From assembly GCA_050694015.1 (NCBI GenBank), contig JBOGWY010000075.1:1-9806 (forward strand): a stretch of DNA of 9,806 nucleotides, in the 5' to 3' direction. Below the pieces are notes generated by a model, which saw only the letters and a program-made list of their open reading frames with translations, did not search any database and had not been told where the DNA came from. Source of the stretch: JBOGWY01 sp050694015 (GTDB taxonomy: Bacteria; Actinomycetota; CADDZG01; WHSQ01). This document shows, one piece after another, positions 1 through 6,699 of the stretch (the stretch's first letter is position 1; each line of letters begins with the position of its first letter). The position numbers were made by a program, and so were the translations under genes.

Positions 1-1
1 G

Positions 2-358
2 TTCGCGGGGACCGACGAGGTCGGTGTTCTCGTCGACCGGTGGCACGAAGATGCCGCCTCCCGCACCGGCCGCGATGCGGCACTGAAGGTCGAAGGTGTG
101 TCGTTGCTACTGGAGAAGCATGGCGACGCGTTCGCGCGCGAGCCCGAACTGCGGCGTCTCTACCGGCACATCCTCGGGATCGCCCAGTTACGCAAAGGCG
201 ACCGCTGGGGTGCGGTGAGGACGCTGTCGAAGACCGCCGCCGCCGGCCCGGGGCTGAAGCCTCGCGTCCGTGCGCTCGGTCATCTCGCGATGGCGCTCAC
301 ACGGCTCGACAAACGGCTCCGTACCACGGGACACGGCGACCCCTCTGGCGCGGGATAG
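2..358 (+). CDS. C-terminal part of a probable family 2 glycosyltransferase (5' end outside window)
   Basis: An open frame runs from the left edge without a start and ends at TAG 356-358, giving about 118 visible residues. The visible part is an alpha-helical, Arg- and Leu-rich tail with the stretch LLLEKHGDAFAREPELRRLY followed by a helical-repeat-like section (GIAQLRKGDRWGAVRTLSKT). From memory, this kind of tail (a heavy helical segment with 'KHGD..F...P.LR' then a TPR-like hairpin) closes many GT2 glycosyltransferases of surface polysaccharide loci. The catalytic GT-A domain would lie to the left of the window, so the assignment rests on the tail and on the glycan genes next door. The gene points right and converges on the leftward operon, overlapping the last 62 bases of the methyltransferase gene. 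Alternative: a TPR-containing protein of unknown role. That the frame is coding is fairly sure; the family is less so. Confidence 0.6.
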   Translation, partial: FAGTDEVGVLVDRWHEDAASRTGRDAALKVEGVSLLLEKHGDAFAREPELRRLYRHILGIAQLRKGDRWGAVRTLSKTAAAGPGLKPRVRALGHLAMALTRLDKRLRTTGHGDPSGAG

Positions 359-1031
359 GGAGACGTTCGACGACCTCGAAACCGGCGTAGGTGAACATCG
401 TCTCGATCGCCTTGACACTCAATGCCCACACTCCCGCGCCCCCGTCTTGCGTGCGGTCCGCCGTGTGGCTGGTGATCATGAACTTTCCCCACGAGCCCGG
501 CAGGCGCAAGAGACGCGACGTCTGAACGATCAGGTGCCCGGTCGTGACCTTGCGCAGGTTCTGCAACACGAGGGCGGGGTCGGCGACGTGGTAGAGCCCG
601 CCGAGAGCGAGCGTTACGTCGAAGGTCTCGGTCACACTCTCGTCGAGCTTGTAGACATCGGCCTGCCGGAACTCGGGCTTATTTGGCATCTGCCCGTTCA
701 GGAAGGAGCCGATCATCCGCGCGCACTCGAGCCGCGTCTCGTCGTAGTCGACTCCAAGGACCTTGGTCGCGCCGAGTTGGGAAGACTCGTAGCTGAAACC
801 GCCGTTGGCGCAGAACATGTCGAGGACCGTCTTGCCCGGCACGAGCTCGCGCAGCGCGCCGATGACCATGTCGCGCTTCCATCCGTTGGCGAGTTCGAGC
901 CGGTCGTACTTGGGATGGACCGGGCTGGTGGCGTTGGCGAACTGGAACTTCGTGAACCACCACCTGGGATCCGTCGAGGAGAGCTCTTCGATCTGGGAGT
1001 CGTCGAGCTCGACGTCTAGCAGGATCGTCAT
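297..1031 (-). CDS. CmoB-like class I SAM-dependent methyltransferase
   Basis: A 244-residue protein that probably transfers a methyl group from S-adenosylmethionine to a sugar or lipid-linked glycan intermediate in the cytoplasm. Near the N-terminus is RWWFTKFQF (residues 23-31), then a helix, then motif I at 67-79 (KTVLDMFCANGGF), the acidic end of strand 2 at 95-97 (DYD), and LALGGLYHVADP at 141-151. The order W..., LD..C.NG, LYH...P is that of the DUF1698/Methyltransf_9 family that includes tRNA-modifying CmoB. Context argues for a glycan substrate instead. The ATG at 1031 was chosen because AAAGGAAG lies 5 bases upstream and because this ATG overlaps the upstream gene's TGA as ATGA. The frame is open far upstream, but that extension runs antiphase through the membrane-protein gene. 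Motif I lacks the usual GxGxG glycines, but the core fold looks intact. The last 62 bases overlap the converging gene. Confidence 0.87.
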   Translation of the reverse strand: MTILLDVELDDSQIEELSSTDPRWWFTKFQFANATSPVHPKYDRLELANGWKRDMVIGALRELVPGKTVLDMFCANGGFSYESSQLGATKVLGVDYDETRLECARMIGSFLNGQMPNKPEFRQADVYKLDESVTETFDVTLALGGLYHVADPALVLQNLRKVTTGHLIVQTSRLLRLPGSWGKFMITSHTADRTQDGGAGVWALSVKAIETMFTYAGFEVVERLPIPRQRGRRVPWYGAVCRAV

Positions 1032-2002
1032 CGCATGCTTCCTTTCAGTCGTTGTTCTTCGATCGAGATGAAGTTGGACCACAACCGATAGGCAGTCAGT
1101 GAGGCGAGGAGCGACACGACCGCGATCGTCACGACGCCCGGGGCGAGCGGAAGTCGAACCACCATCCAGCCCGCGGCCGCGGCGAGGGCTGCGATGCCCC
1201 AGAAGATGAGGGTGACCACAGGCCGCGACCTCTTCAGCGCCATCAGGTCGTAGGAGTGGTAACGGTCGCCGGCGGTCAGCCCGTCGCCCGCGTGGAGCCT
1301 GCGCGCGACCGTGAAGAAGAGCTCGAAGACGAACAGACCCAGACATACCAGCGCCGCCAGCAACCCGGTCCAGGAGCCGCGTGCCACAGCGGTCATGCCG
1401 CCGGCGGCGAGCAACGTGCCGACCGCGTAGGCGCCGCCGTTGCCCAGGAAGATCTTCGCGGGGGGCCGGTTCCAGACCAGGAACCCGGCGAGGCCCCCGC
1501 CGAGAGCTAACTCGAATCCTCCGAGCCGGGTCGCCGAGCCCACGACGAGCGCGAGACCGATCGCCGCGCACGCTCCGAGACCGCCGGCCAGGCCGTCCTG
1601 CCCGTCGATCAGGTTCACCGCGTTGGCGCTCGCTGCTACGACCACGACGGTCAGAGCGAACAGGAGCGGATCACCGTCCAACGGCAGCCCCGCAGCGAGG
1701 ATCGCTCCCGCGACCAACTGGCACGCGAGACGGACCTTCGCCGACATCGGTCTGGCGTCGTCGATCGTTCCGACGATCAGCAGCATCAGTGGCGCCGCCA
1801 GCAGTCCGAAGGACACGCCGTCGGCGACGAGCCACACCGCCGCGACGGCGGCGGCTACGGCCGCGAGGCCCCCCGTAAGCGGGATCGGGGTGGCGTGCAC
1901 CTTGAGGTCACCCGGCACGTCGACGAGCCCGGTCCGTCGCGCGAACGCGGCCGCGACGGGAACCAGTGCGACGCCTATGCAGAACGCAACGATGAATGGC
2001 AT
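1028..2002 (-). CDS. MraY/WecA-family polyprenyl-phosphate sugar-1-phosphate transferase, atypical active site
   Basis: A 324-residue integral membrane protein of the glycosyltransferase 4 (PF00953) superfamily. Members move a sugar-1-phosphate from a UDP-sugar onto undecaprenyl or decaprenyl phosphate on the inner membrane face, the first step of many surface glycans. Many hydrophobic segments run through the length. Family landmarks are visible: KVHATPIPLTGG (34-45), the Asp pair in GTIDDARPMSAK (78-89), and NAVNLIDGQDGLAGG (127-141). The usual Mg-binding FxGDxGS loop reads FLGNGGA (185-191), with Asn188 where Asp is expected, and the cytoplasmic HxHH signature is replaced by DRYHSYD (246-252). 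The ATG at 2002 lies inside the preceding gene (28-base overlap) behind only a weak GGA site, suggesting translational coupling. The stop overlaps the methyltransferase start as ATGA. It is either a functional divergent subfamily or a weakened enzyme; the family is certain, the activity is not. Confidence 0.92.
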   Translation of the reverse strand: MPFIVAFCIGVALVPVAAAFARRTGLVDVPGDLKVHATPIPLTGGLAAVAAAVAAVWLVADGVSFGLLAAPLMLLIVGTIDDARPMSAKVRLACQLVAGAILAAGLPLDGDPLLFALTVVVVAASANAVNLIDGQDGLAGGLGACAAIGLALVVGSATRLGGFELALGGGLAGFLVWNRPPAKIFLGNGGAYAVGTLLAAGGMTAVARGSWTGLLAALVCLGLFVFELFFTVARRLHAGDGLTAGDRYHSYDLMALKRSRPVVTLIFWGIAALAAAAGWMVVRLPLAPGVVTIAVVSLLASLTAYRLWSNFISIEEQRLKGSMR

Positions 2003-3777
2003 CTATAGGTCCAGACGTTGCTCGCGGTTCCTTCATGGAGGTCGAACGTCGTTGCGGGAACGAATCCCATGCGCTGGTAGAAGCGGTTGGCCCCGGCGTT
2101 CGCGGCCGACACGACCACCTTCAGTTCGGAAACACCGACTTCGGTGAGACCGGCGATCATCGCTTCGGCCAGCTCGCCGCCCAGACCGCGGCTCCTGCAC
2201 GTAGGCGACACCGCTATCGACAACAACTCGGCCTCGGGCAGGTAGTCCATACCGATTCTGTCTCCCCGCCCACCCCCGAGGTAGCGCACGGTCTCGTACG
2301 CGCGACGGAACGTGGCGGGACGCAAGAGCCGCGGCACGACCGACAACGAGGCGGAGATGCCGTGACGGTAGAAGAAGCGCTTGTACGACGAGCGCGCCGA
2401 GATGACCCCCGAGACGAATCCGACGACGCGGCCTTCAGACTCCGCAACGACGGTGACGGCCCCGGGGTCGTCGGCCAGCGCGCGGTACAACTTGCTCAAG
2501 AACCTCTGTCCCAGCGTCGGCAGGAACGCGTCGGGCAACCCCTGCCGGTGGAGCCGGGCGATCTCGGCGGCGTCCGACGGCGTCGCCCGGCGGATCAGGA
2601 TCCCGGCGTCGCGGCTCTTCCCGCCGATCGCCTTGGCCGCCACCAGGTCCTCGTAGGTCTCTTCGATCGTCGTCAACACCTTCTTCTCGTCGAACCGGTC
2701 CTCGGCCCGCAGGCGTGCGGCGGCACCGCAGCGGGCCCGGTGATCTGCGTGGGACAACATCCGCTCGATCGCACCGGCCAGCGCGACCTCGTCGCGGGGC
2801 GGTACCAGCTCGCCTTCGATCCCGTCGCGCACCACCTCGCGGCATCCCCTGATGTCGGTCAGGACCAGCGGCTTGCCCATCGCTGCGGCCTCGACCGCAC
2901 TGCGAGGAAGACCCTCGCGGTAGGAAGCGAGCACGAAGACGTCCATGATCGCCATCAGGTCGCGCACGTCGTCGCGCCAGCCGGCGAAGACGAGGTTCGC
3001 GGCCGCATCCTCGGGCACTTCGATCGCGTCGGCCTTGTCCGCGTCGGTGGCGCCGACGATCAAGAAGCGCGCCTCCGGGTGGGTCGACGCGATCCGCCGC
3101 GACGCGGCGAACAGCTCGTGGTAGCCCTTCTCGGCGACGAGTCTGCCGACGGTTCCCACGACGACGGCATCGTGCGGGATGCCCAACTCGTCGCGCAGGC
3201 GGGCGCGGCGAGACTCGTCGACGACACCGGGGTGGAAGATCTCGAGATCGGTGCCGTTTCCGAGCAGCGCACTGCGGGCCGCCGACGTGACACCGATGCG
3301 CCGGGCCCACGCGAGGTCTTCCGAGCTCTGGTACAGCTCGCGATCCGAGAAGCGGGCCGCGAGACGCTCGATGCCGAGCACCGCGAGCCGCTTGCGCAGG
3401 CGATCTTCGGGCGTCGCGAAGAGCCCGTGAACTGTGTTGACGACGACCGGCACCTTCGCCCGGCGTGCCGCGATGCGTCCCATCACTCCGGGCTTCGGGT
3501 TGTGCGTGTGCACGATGTCGAACGCGCCCTCCACGAGGATCTCGACGAGCGCCGCGAACGCCCTGCGGTCGGCGGCGGGATCCCACGAGCGCGTGATGTG
3601 CGGCCACTGGACGTGCCTGATCCCCTCGGCCGCGAGCTCGCCGGCGTAGGGGCCGGGGGCCGAGATCGCAGTGACCTCGTAGCCGCGGTCGCGCAGGTGC
3701 CGGAGCTGGTTGAGCAGCAGGAACCGGTGTGTGAGATCGACCGTGGCGACATGGGCGACGCGCAGCGGCCTATCCAT
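1975..3777 (-). CDS. Fusion: family 4 glycosyltransferase + GNAT N-acetyltransferase
   Basis: A 600-residue two-domain cytoplasmic protein. Residues 1-385 are a GT-B, family 4 retaining glycosyltransferase. It has an N-terminal Rossmann strand (VAHVATVD), DIVHTHNPKPGVMGR (87-101), NTVHGLF (114-120), GTVGRLVAEKGY (208-219, donor-phosphate Arg212/Lys217) and the EX7E motif Glu288-Glu296 in REGLPRSAVEA. Residues 393-590 are a GNAT domain: LIRRATPSDAAEIARLH at the start, acetyl-CoA pyrophosphate loop RSRGLGGELA (528-537) after strand LLSIAVSP, and a closing NRFYQRMGF. It therefore probably adds a sugar from a nucleotide donor to a lipid-linked glycan and N-acetylates an amino group. The start at 3777 has GGAGAGAG 6 bases upstream and overlaps the deacetylase stop by 8 bases; its own end overlaps the next gene by 28. 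No stop or frameshift separates the domains, so this looks like a true fusion, not a misread of two genes. Confidence 0.93.
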   Translation of the reverse strand: MDRPLRVAHVATVDLTHRFLLLNQLRHLRDRGYEVTAISAPGPYAGELAAEGIRHVQWPHITRSWDPAADRRAFAALVEILVEGAFDIVHTHNPKPGVMGRIAARRAKVPVVVNTVHGLFATPEDRLRKRLAVLGIERLAARFSDRELYQSSEDLAWARRIGVTSAARSALLGNGTDLEIFHPGVVDESRRARLRDELGIPHDAVVVGTVGRLVAEKGYHELFAASRRIASTHPEARFLIVGATDADKADAIEVPEDAAANLVFAGWRDDVRDLMAIMDVFVLASYREGLPRSAVEAAAMGKPLVLTDIRGCREVVRDGIEGELVPPRDEVALAGAIERMLSHADHRARCGAAARLRAEDRFDEKKVLTTIEETYEDLVAAKAIGGKSRDAGILIRRATPSDAAEIARLHRQGLPDAFLPTLGQRFLSKLYRALADDPGAVTVVAESEGRVVGFVSGVISARSSYKRFFYRHGISASLSVVPRLLRPATFRRAYETVRYLGGGRGDRIGMDYLPEAELLSIAVSPTCRSRGLGGELAEAMIAGLTEVGVSELKVVVSAANAGANRFYQRMGFVPATTFDLHEGTASNVWTYRCHSSLRSA

Positions 3778-4558
3778 TTGGCTCTCTCCAGGGCCCCCGC
3801 TTCAACGCCTTGTAGAAGACGGCCTCGCCGTCGAGCCCGCCGCGGACCTTGGCGCGGAAGAACACATCGCCGTCCGACGCGAGGATCGGCACGCGACCGA
3901 GCCGGTAAGGATCGATGCGTCCGCGGCGGTTCGTCTTCCATGCGAGCAATGCCGCGGTCGTGAAGATCTGCCGTGCCACATGCTCGGCGGCGGGAGAGCT
4001 CACGGCCCACGGGTACGCGAAGTGATTGCACTCGATCTGAAGGCGGTCCTCGATGATCGCCTTCGACGAGATCATCTCTTCCGTCGCCTCCGCGTTGCTC
4101 GAGATCGTCGCGAGGTTCACGTGGTTGTGGGTATGCGATCCGATCGTGACGAGCCCGGTCGAGACGGCCTCCTCGAGCTGTCCCCACGTGAGCCGCTCGG
4201 GATCTTCCCCCCGCGGGTCCACGAGGCTGGTTGCGAGGTACAGCACCGCGGGGATGCGGTAGCGCTCGAGCAGGGGCAAAGCGTGCGTGTAGAAGTCCGC
4301 GTAACCGTCGTCGAACGTGACCACGACGCCTCCGCGCTCGTCGTCCAGCGCGTCGTCGAGAGACACGACGTGCTCGCGCGTCGATAGGTGCTCGAGGTGA
4401 CGCTCGAACGCCTCGCTCGAGAGCTCGATCTCGCTGCCCCCCGCACCGATGCGGTGGTACAGCAGGATGACGACGTCGCCGGGACGGCTACGTTTGATCA
4501 CCCCGGCAGGGAGCGCGGCTGCTTTGGTCGCGCGGCGACCGATCTGTGCCAGTGACAA
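3770..4558 (-). CDS. Polysaccharide deacetylase (NodB/CE4 family), TTG start
   Basis: A 262-residue carbohydrate esterase family 4 protein that would remove N- or O-acetyl groups from a glycan using a bound divalent metal. The NodB motifs are all present: motif 1 TFDDGYADF (81-89; Asp83 catalytic base, Asp84 metal ligand), motif 2 SHTHNH (141-146; His142 and His146 metal ligands), and motif 3 as FAYPW (180-184). The N-terminus (MSLAQIGRRATKAAALPAG) is short and charged with no convincing signal peptide or membrane anchor, so it probably acts in the cytoplasm or at the inner membrane face. The TTG start was chosen because a stop lies just upstream in frame and AGAAAGG is 7 bases before it; there is no ATG alternative before the YHR strand. 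It starts 34 bases after the G8 gene and overlaps the glycosyltransferase/GNAT gene by 8 bases. Confidence 0.92.
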   Translation of the reverse strand: MSLAQIGRRATKAAALPAGVIKRSRPGDVVILLYHRIGAGGSEIELSSEAFERHLEHLSTREHVVSLDDALDDERGGVVVTFDDGYADFYTHALPLLERYRIPAVLYLATSLVDPRGEDPERLTWGQLEEAVSTGLVTIGSHTHNHVNLATISSNAEATEEMISSKAIIEDRLQIECNHFAYPWAVSSPAAEHVARQIFTTAALLAWKTNRRGRIDPYRLGRVPILASDGDVFFRAKVRGGLDGEAVFYKALKRGPWREPNG

Positions 4559-4565
4559 GGGGATG

Positions 4566-4572
4566 CCTTTCT
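4566..4572 (-). promoter_or_regulatory. Ribosome binding site deciding a TTG start
   Basis: AGAAAGG on the minus strand lies 7 bases before the TTG at 4558. An in-frame TAG falls within this site, so no start further upstream is possible for the deacetylase. The spacing is near ideal and supports TTG initiation. Confidence 0.6.
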
Positions 4573-4592
4573 ATCTCTTTCCCAGAGAGGCC

Positions 4593-6476
4593 CTAGGGGC
4601 AGTTCGTGACTTCTTGAACGGTGAATACGGCGCCGGCGCCGTCGATCATCCGGGCCTCGTCGCCGTTCTGGATGCAGATCTCTGATTCCGGATGGAGGTC
4701 TTCGATAACGAAATCGGCGGGGACGAGCGGGGACCCGTCCGTGGTCGTGCAATCCCGGAAGGTGTAGTCGGCGCCGCGGCTGAACCGGTTCGAGGTCTGC
4801 TCGTTCACCACGACGGCCGCTCTCGAGTAGTTCAGGATCCTGCAATCGTCGATCAGGCCGAACGCCTGCGAGGCGAGCTCGTGGATCGTGAGTCTGATGG
4901 CGTGATCGCCTCCGGCGGCGTCGTAGATCATGCGCCGGTGGACCTGGCGACGTCCGTCCGGGTTCCGGGCGGAGGCCGCGTGCAGCTCGAACGCGATGTC
5001 GCCCATCATCACGCCGCCGACATAGTGGTAGTTGTTCAGGTAGGCACCGTGCAGGTGCGCGGCCATGCGGTGGTCACCGAGCGGCAGGGGCCAGTACGCG
5101 GTGGGGCGGATGATGTTGTGCTCCTCGGGATCGATCTGCCAGATCCACAGCGGGTTCCCCACGTTGTGGGCGATCCCGTCCCGCCACTTCCACACGGTGT
5201 GGATCGGCCGGAACGGCTCGATGTTCGTGGGCTCCGCGTCCCACGCGAACCCCTTGCCGGCGGAACCGACCGACGTGACGTCGATGCCGTAGGCCCAGCA
5301 TCCGTCCATGGTGTTGCGGAGCCCGAAGGCGTGCACGAACCCCCACTGCGCGCCGTTGGCTGCGACGCAGTTGCGCCACACCGTGTCGTGGGTGAGCGCG
5401 ACGGTCCCGTCTTCCTCGAAGACATCCCACCAGTACGCGGCATCGTCGAAGTCGTACGCGATCGTGCTGTTGAACGTGATGCCGTGGCTCCCGTGAGCGA
5501 CGAAAGCATGCGTGCCGACATCCCGTGCGACGACACCGTCCACGAGGCTCCCGCGCGTCGCGTTACCGGAGTGATGGAAGTGCAGCGCGTAACGCCCCGA
5601 CGTCGTGCTGCCGCCCACGGGCACACCCATGTGACGGAGAGCTACGTTGCGGATCGTCTGTTTCCCGGCGCCGTGGATGTGTATGTGCGTTCTGCCGCCG
5701 GGGGTTCCTTCGATCCTGACGTTGCGGGTCAGGTTGAGAACCTCGGGCCTCAAGACCCTTCCGTCCGGAAGCGCGACGGCGTCGTGCGCTCTGGAAGTTG
5801 CTCCCGACAGCGTGACGCGGCGGTCGCGAACCGAGCGGATCCGGAACACTTCGAAGTCGTTCGCCCGCTCGTCGGCGTGCGTGGGGCCGAGTGCGAGCTC
5901 GTCGCCTCGTCGCCACCCCCTCGCGGCACGAACCCGGAAACGCGTCGCGCCGGCGGGTATCGATGCGGTCGCACGGGTCCGGTCCGTCTTCGGGGCGCCG
6001 GCGGCGGCGAGGTGCCCGCCGTGGCGGATCCACAGGCCCACGTCGGTCCCGGCGACGTCGTCGCCGCCCCCGACGAAGAGGCGCTCGTCGATACCGGCGA
6101 AGACGAGTCGGTGGACCCGTGCCGGGGTCGGGCGCATCCGCAGGGTGCCGGAGACGATCACGTTGCCGGTCGAGGTGAGCCGTCTCGAGGCTCGCCGGGG
6201 GAAGGCCAGGGTCCCGCCGTGGCGGATCGACATGCCGGTGACCGCGGCGCTGCGGTCGAGCCTCACGTCGTGCAGCACGGATACGACGTCCGAGGCCCGG
6301 GGGACCCGCCGGGGGCTCCATGTCGACGCCTTGCTCCAGGGCCCGTCGCGGACCGAGCGGATCGCAGTGACCGACTGCTGCGCGGTCGCCGTAGGTAACG
6401 TCGCGCGCGGTGCGGTCACGTTGCCGAGGACCAGCATCAGAACCGCGACGACGATCTTCGCTACGACGTTCGGCAC
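4593..6476 (-). CDS. Secreted G8-domain / right-handed beta-helix protein (paralogue A, no linker)
   Basis: A 627-residue exported protein, GTG start. A signal peptide is visible (hydrophobic VVAKIVVAVLMLVLG, likely cleavage after ATA near residue 32). Residues about 47-130 match the G8 domain fold (W..ASTW.....P..SDVV.V) followed by the LTSTGN.IVSGTLRM stretch. Residues about 245-600 look like parallel beta-helix coils with HIHIHGAGKQTIRN (264-277) and GRYALHFHHSG (294-304). In animals the G8 plus beta-helix arrangement occurs in CEMIP/TMEM2 hyaluronan depolymerases and in fibrocystin; the enzymatic role here is inferred, not shown. Six Cys (370, 393, 545, 576, 601, 626) are all conserved in paralogue B. 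AAAGGGG sits 10 bases before the GTG, and an in-frame TGA upstream rules out an earlier start. It leads the leftward polysaccharide operon. Its N-terminal half is unusually Arg-rich compared with paralogue B. Confidence 0.88.
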   Translation of the reverse strand: MPNVVAKIVVAVLMLVLGNVTAPRATLPTATAQQSVTAIRSVRDGPWSKASTWSPRRVPRASDVVSVLHDVRLDRSAAVTGMSIRHGGTLAFPRRASRRLTSTGNVIVSGTLRMRPTPARVHRLVFAGIDERLFVGGGDDVAGTDVGLWIRHGGHLAAAGAPKTDRTRATASIPAGATRFRVRAARGWRRGDELALGPTHADERANDFEVFRIRSVRDRRVTLSGATSRAHDAVALPDGRVLRPEVLNLTRNVRIEGTPGGRTHIHIHGAGKQTIRNVALRHMGVPVGGSTTSGRYALHFHHSGNATRGSLVDGVVARDVGTHAFVAHGSHGITFNSTIAYDFDDAAYWWDVFEEDGTVALTHDTVWRNCVAANGAQWGFVHAFGLRNTMDGCWAYGIDVTSVGSAGKGFAWDAEPTNIEPFRPIHTVWKWRDGIAHNVGNPLWIWQIDPEEHNIIRPTAYWPLPLGDHRMAAHLHGAYLNNYHYVGGVMMGDIAFELHAASARNPDGRRQVHRRMIYDAAGGDHAIRLTIHELASQAFGLIDDCRILNYSRAAVVVNEQTSNRFSRGADYTFRDCTTTDGSPLVPADFVIEDLHPESEICIQNGDEARMIDGAGAVFTVQEVTNCP

Positions 6477-6523
6477 TCTGCGTCAACCCCTTTGCGGAAG
6501 AAACTGGAATAGTTCGTCGTGAC

Positions 6524-6553
6524 TATGTAACCAGATGTCCTGATTCCGCCCAA
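6524..6553 (-). promoter_or_regulatory. Tentative sigma-70-like promoter for the leftward operon
   Basis: On the minus strand TTGGGC (6548-6553) is followed after 18 bases by TACATA (6524-6529), roughly fitting -35 and -10 boxes. It lies about 48 bases before the GTG of paralogue A. The match is partial and actinobacterial promoters vary, so this is only a candidate. Confidence 0.25.
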
Positions 6554-6573
6554 TAGCTCATCCGGACTAGAAC

Positions 6574-6594
6574 GAACTACTTGCCGAGTAGTTC
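6574..6594. promoter_or_regulatory. Perfect inverted repeat, candidate operator
   Basis: GAACTACT (6574-6581) and AGTAGTTC (6587-6594) are exact reverse complements around a 5-base centre TGCCG. The core half-site TAGTTC recurs at 6510-6515, inside the leftward promoter zone. The size and symmetry suit a dimeric helix-turn-helix regulator acting on both divergent genes. It is not a terminator, since no T-run follows and it lies upstream of both genes. Confidence 0.5.
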
Positions 6595-6650
6595 TTAAGT
6601 AGCAGTACGAGCGTGCCGACTCCACCTCCGTAAGCGTTCCAAGCACCGCA

Positions 6651-6699
6651 GGAGAAGCAACACAAACCGGAGAAGGAAGCAACGCAACTGGAGAAGGAG
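6651..6699 (+). repeat. Three purine-rich direct repeats in the 5' leader
   Basis: GGAGAAG occurs at 6651, 6669 and 6690 (spacings 18 and 21), the first two copies followed by closely similar GCAAC(A/G)CAA sequence. The last copy, GGAGAAGGAG, is the Shine-Dalgarno site 7 bases before the ATG at 6707. The upstream copies resemble extra ribosome-binding sites with no start codon at the right distance. Confidence 0.6.

Noticed and set aside
1032..1571. N-terminal extension of the methyltransferase by 180 codons
   Set aside because: The extension is Arg/Gly low-complexity and lies antiphase within the MraY/WecA-like gene; the ATG at 1031 has a good ribosome-binding site.
1996..3963. Long plus-strand open frame (655 codons) antisense to the GT4/GNAT gene
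   Set aside because: Its product has no recognisable domain and is rich in Arg, Gly, Asp and Val as expected for antiphase reading of high-GC codons; the opposite strand carries complete GT4 and GNAT motifs.
4574..4588. Short hairpin TCTCT/AGAGA between paralogue A and the deacetylase
   Set aside because: Only five A/G-C/T pairs, no T-run and within a 34-base gap holding the next ribosome-binding site; too weak for a terminator or attenuator.
4692..6398. Long plus-strand open frame (568 codons) antisense to paralogue A
   Set aside because: Shadow of a real gene: paralogue A aligns with B over its whole length, while this frame shows no motif or signal.
6461..6682. Small minus-strand frame (73 codons) in the divergent region
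   Set aside because: No family resemblance and no evident ribosome-binding site, and it overlaps the start and likely promoter of paralogue A.
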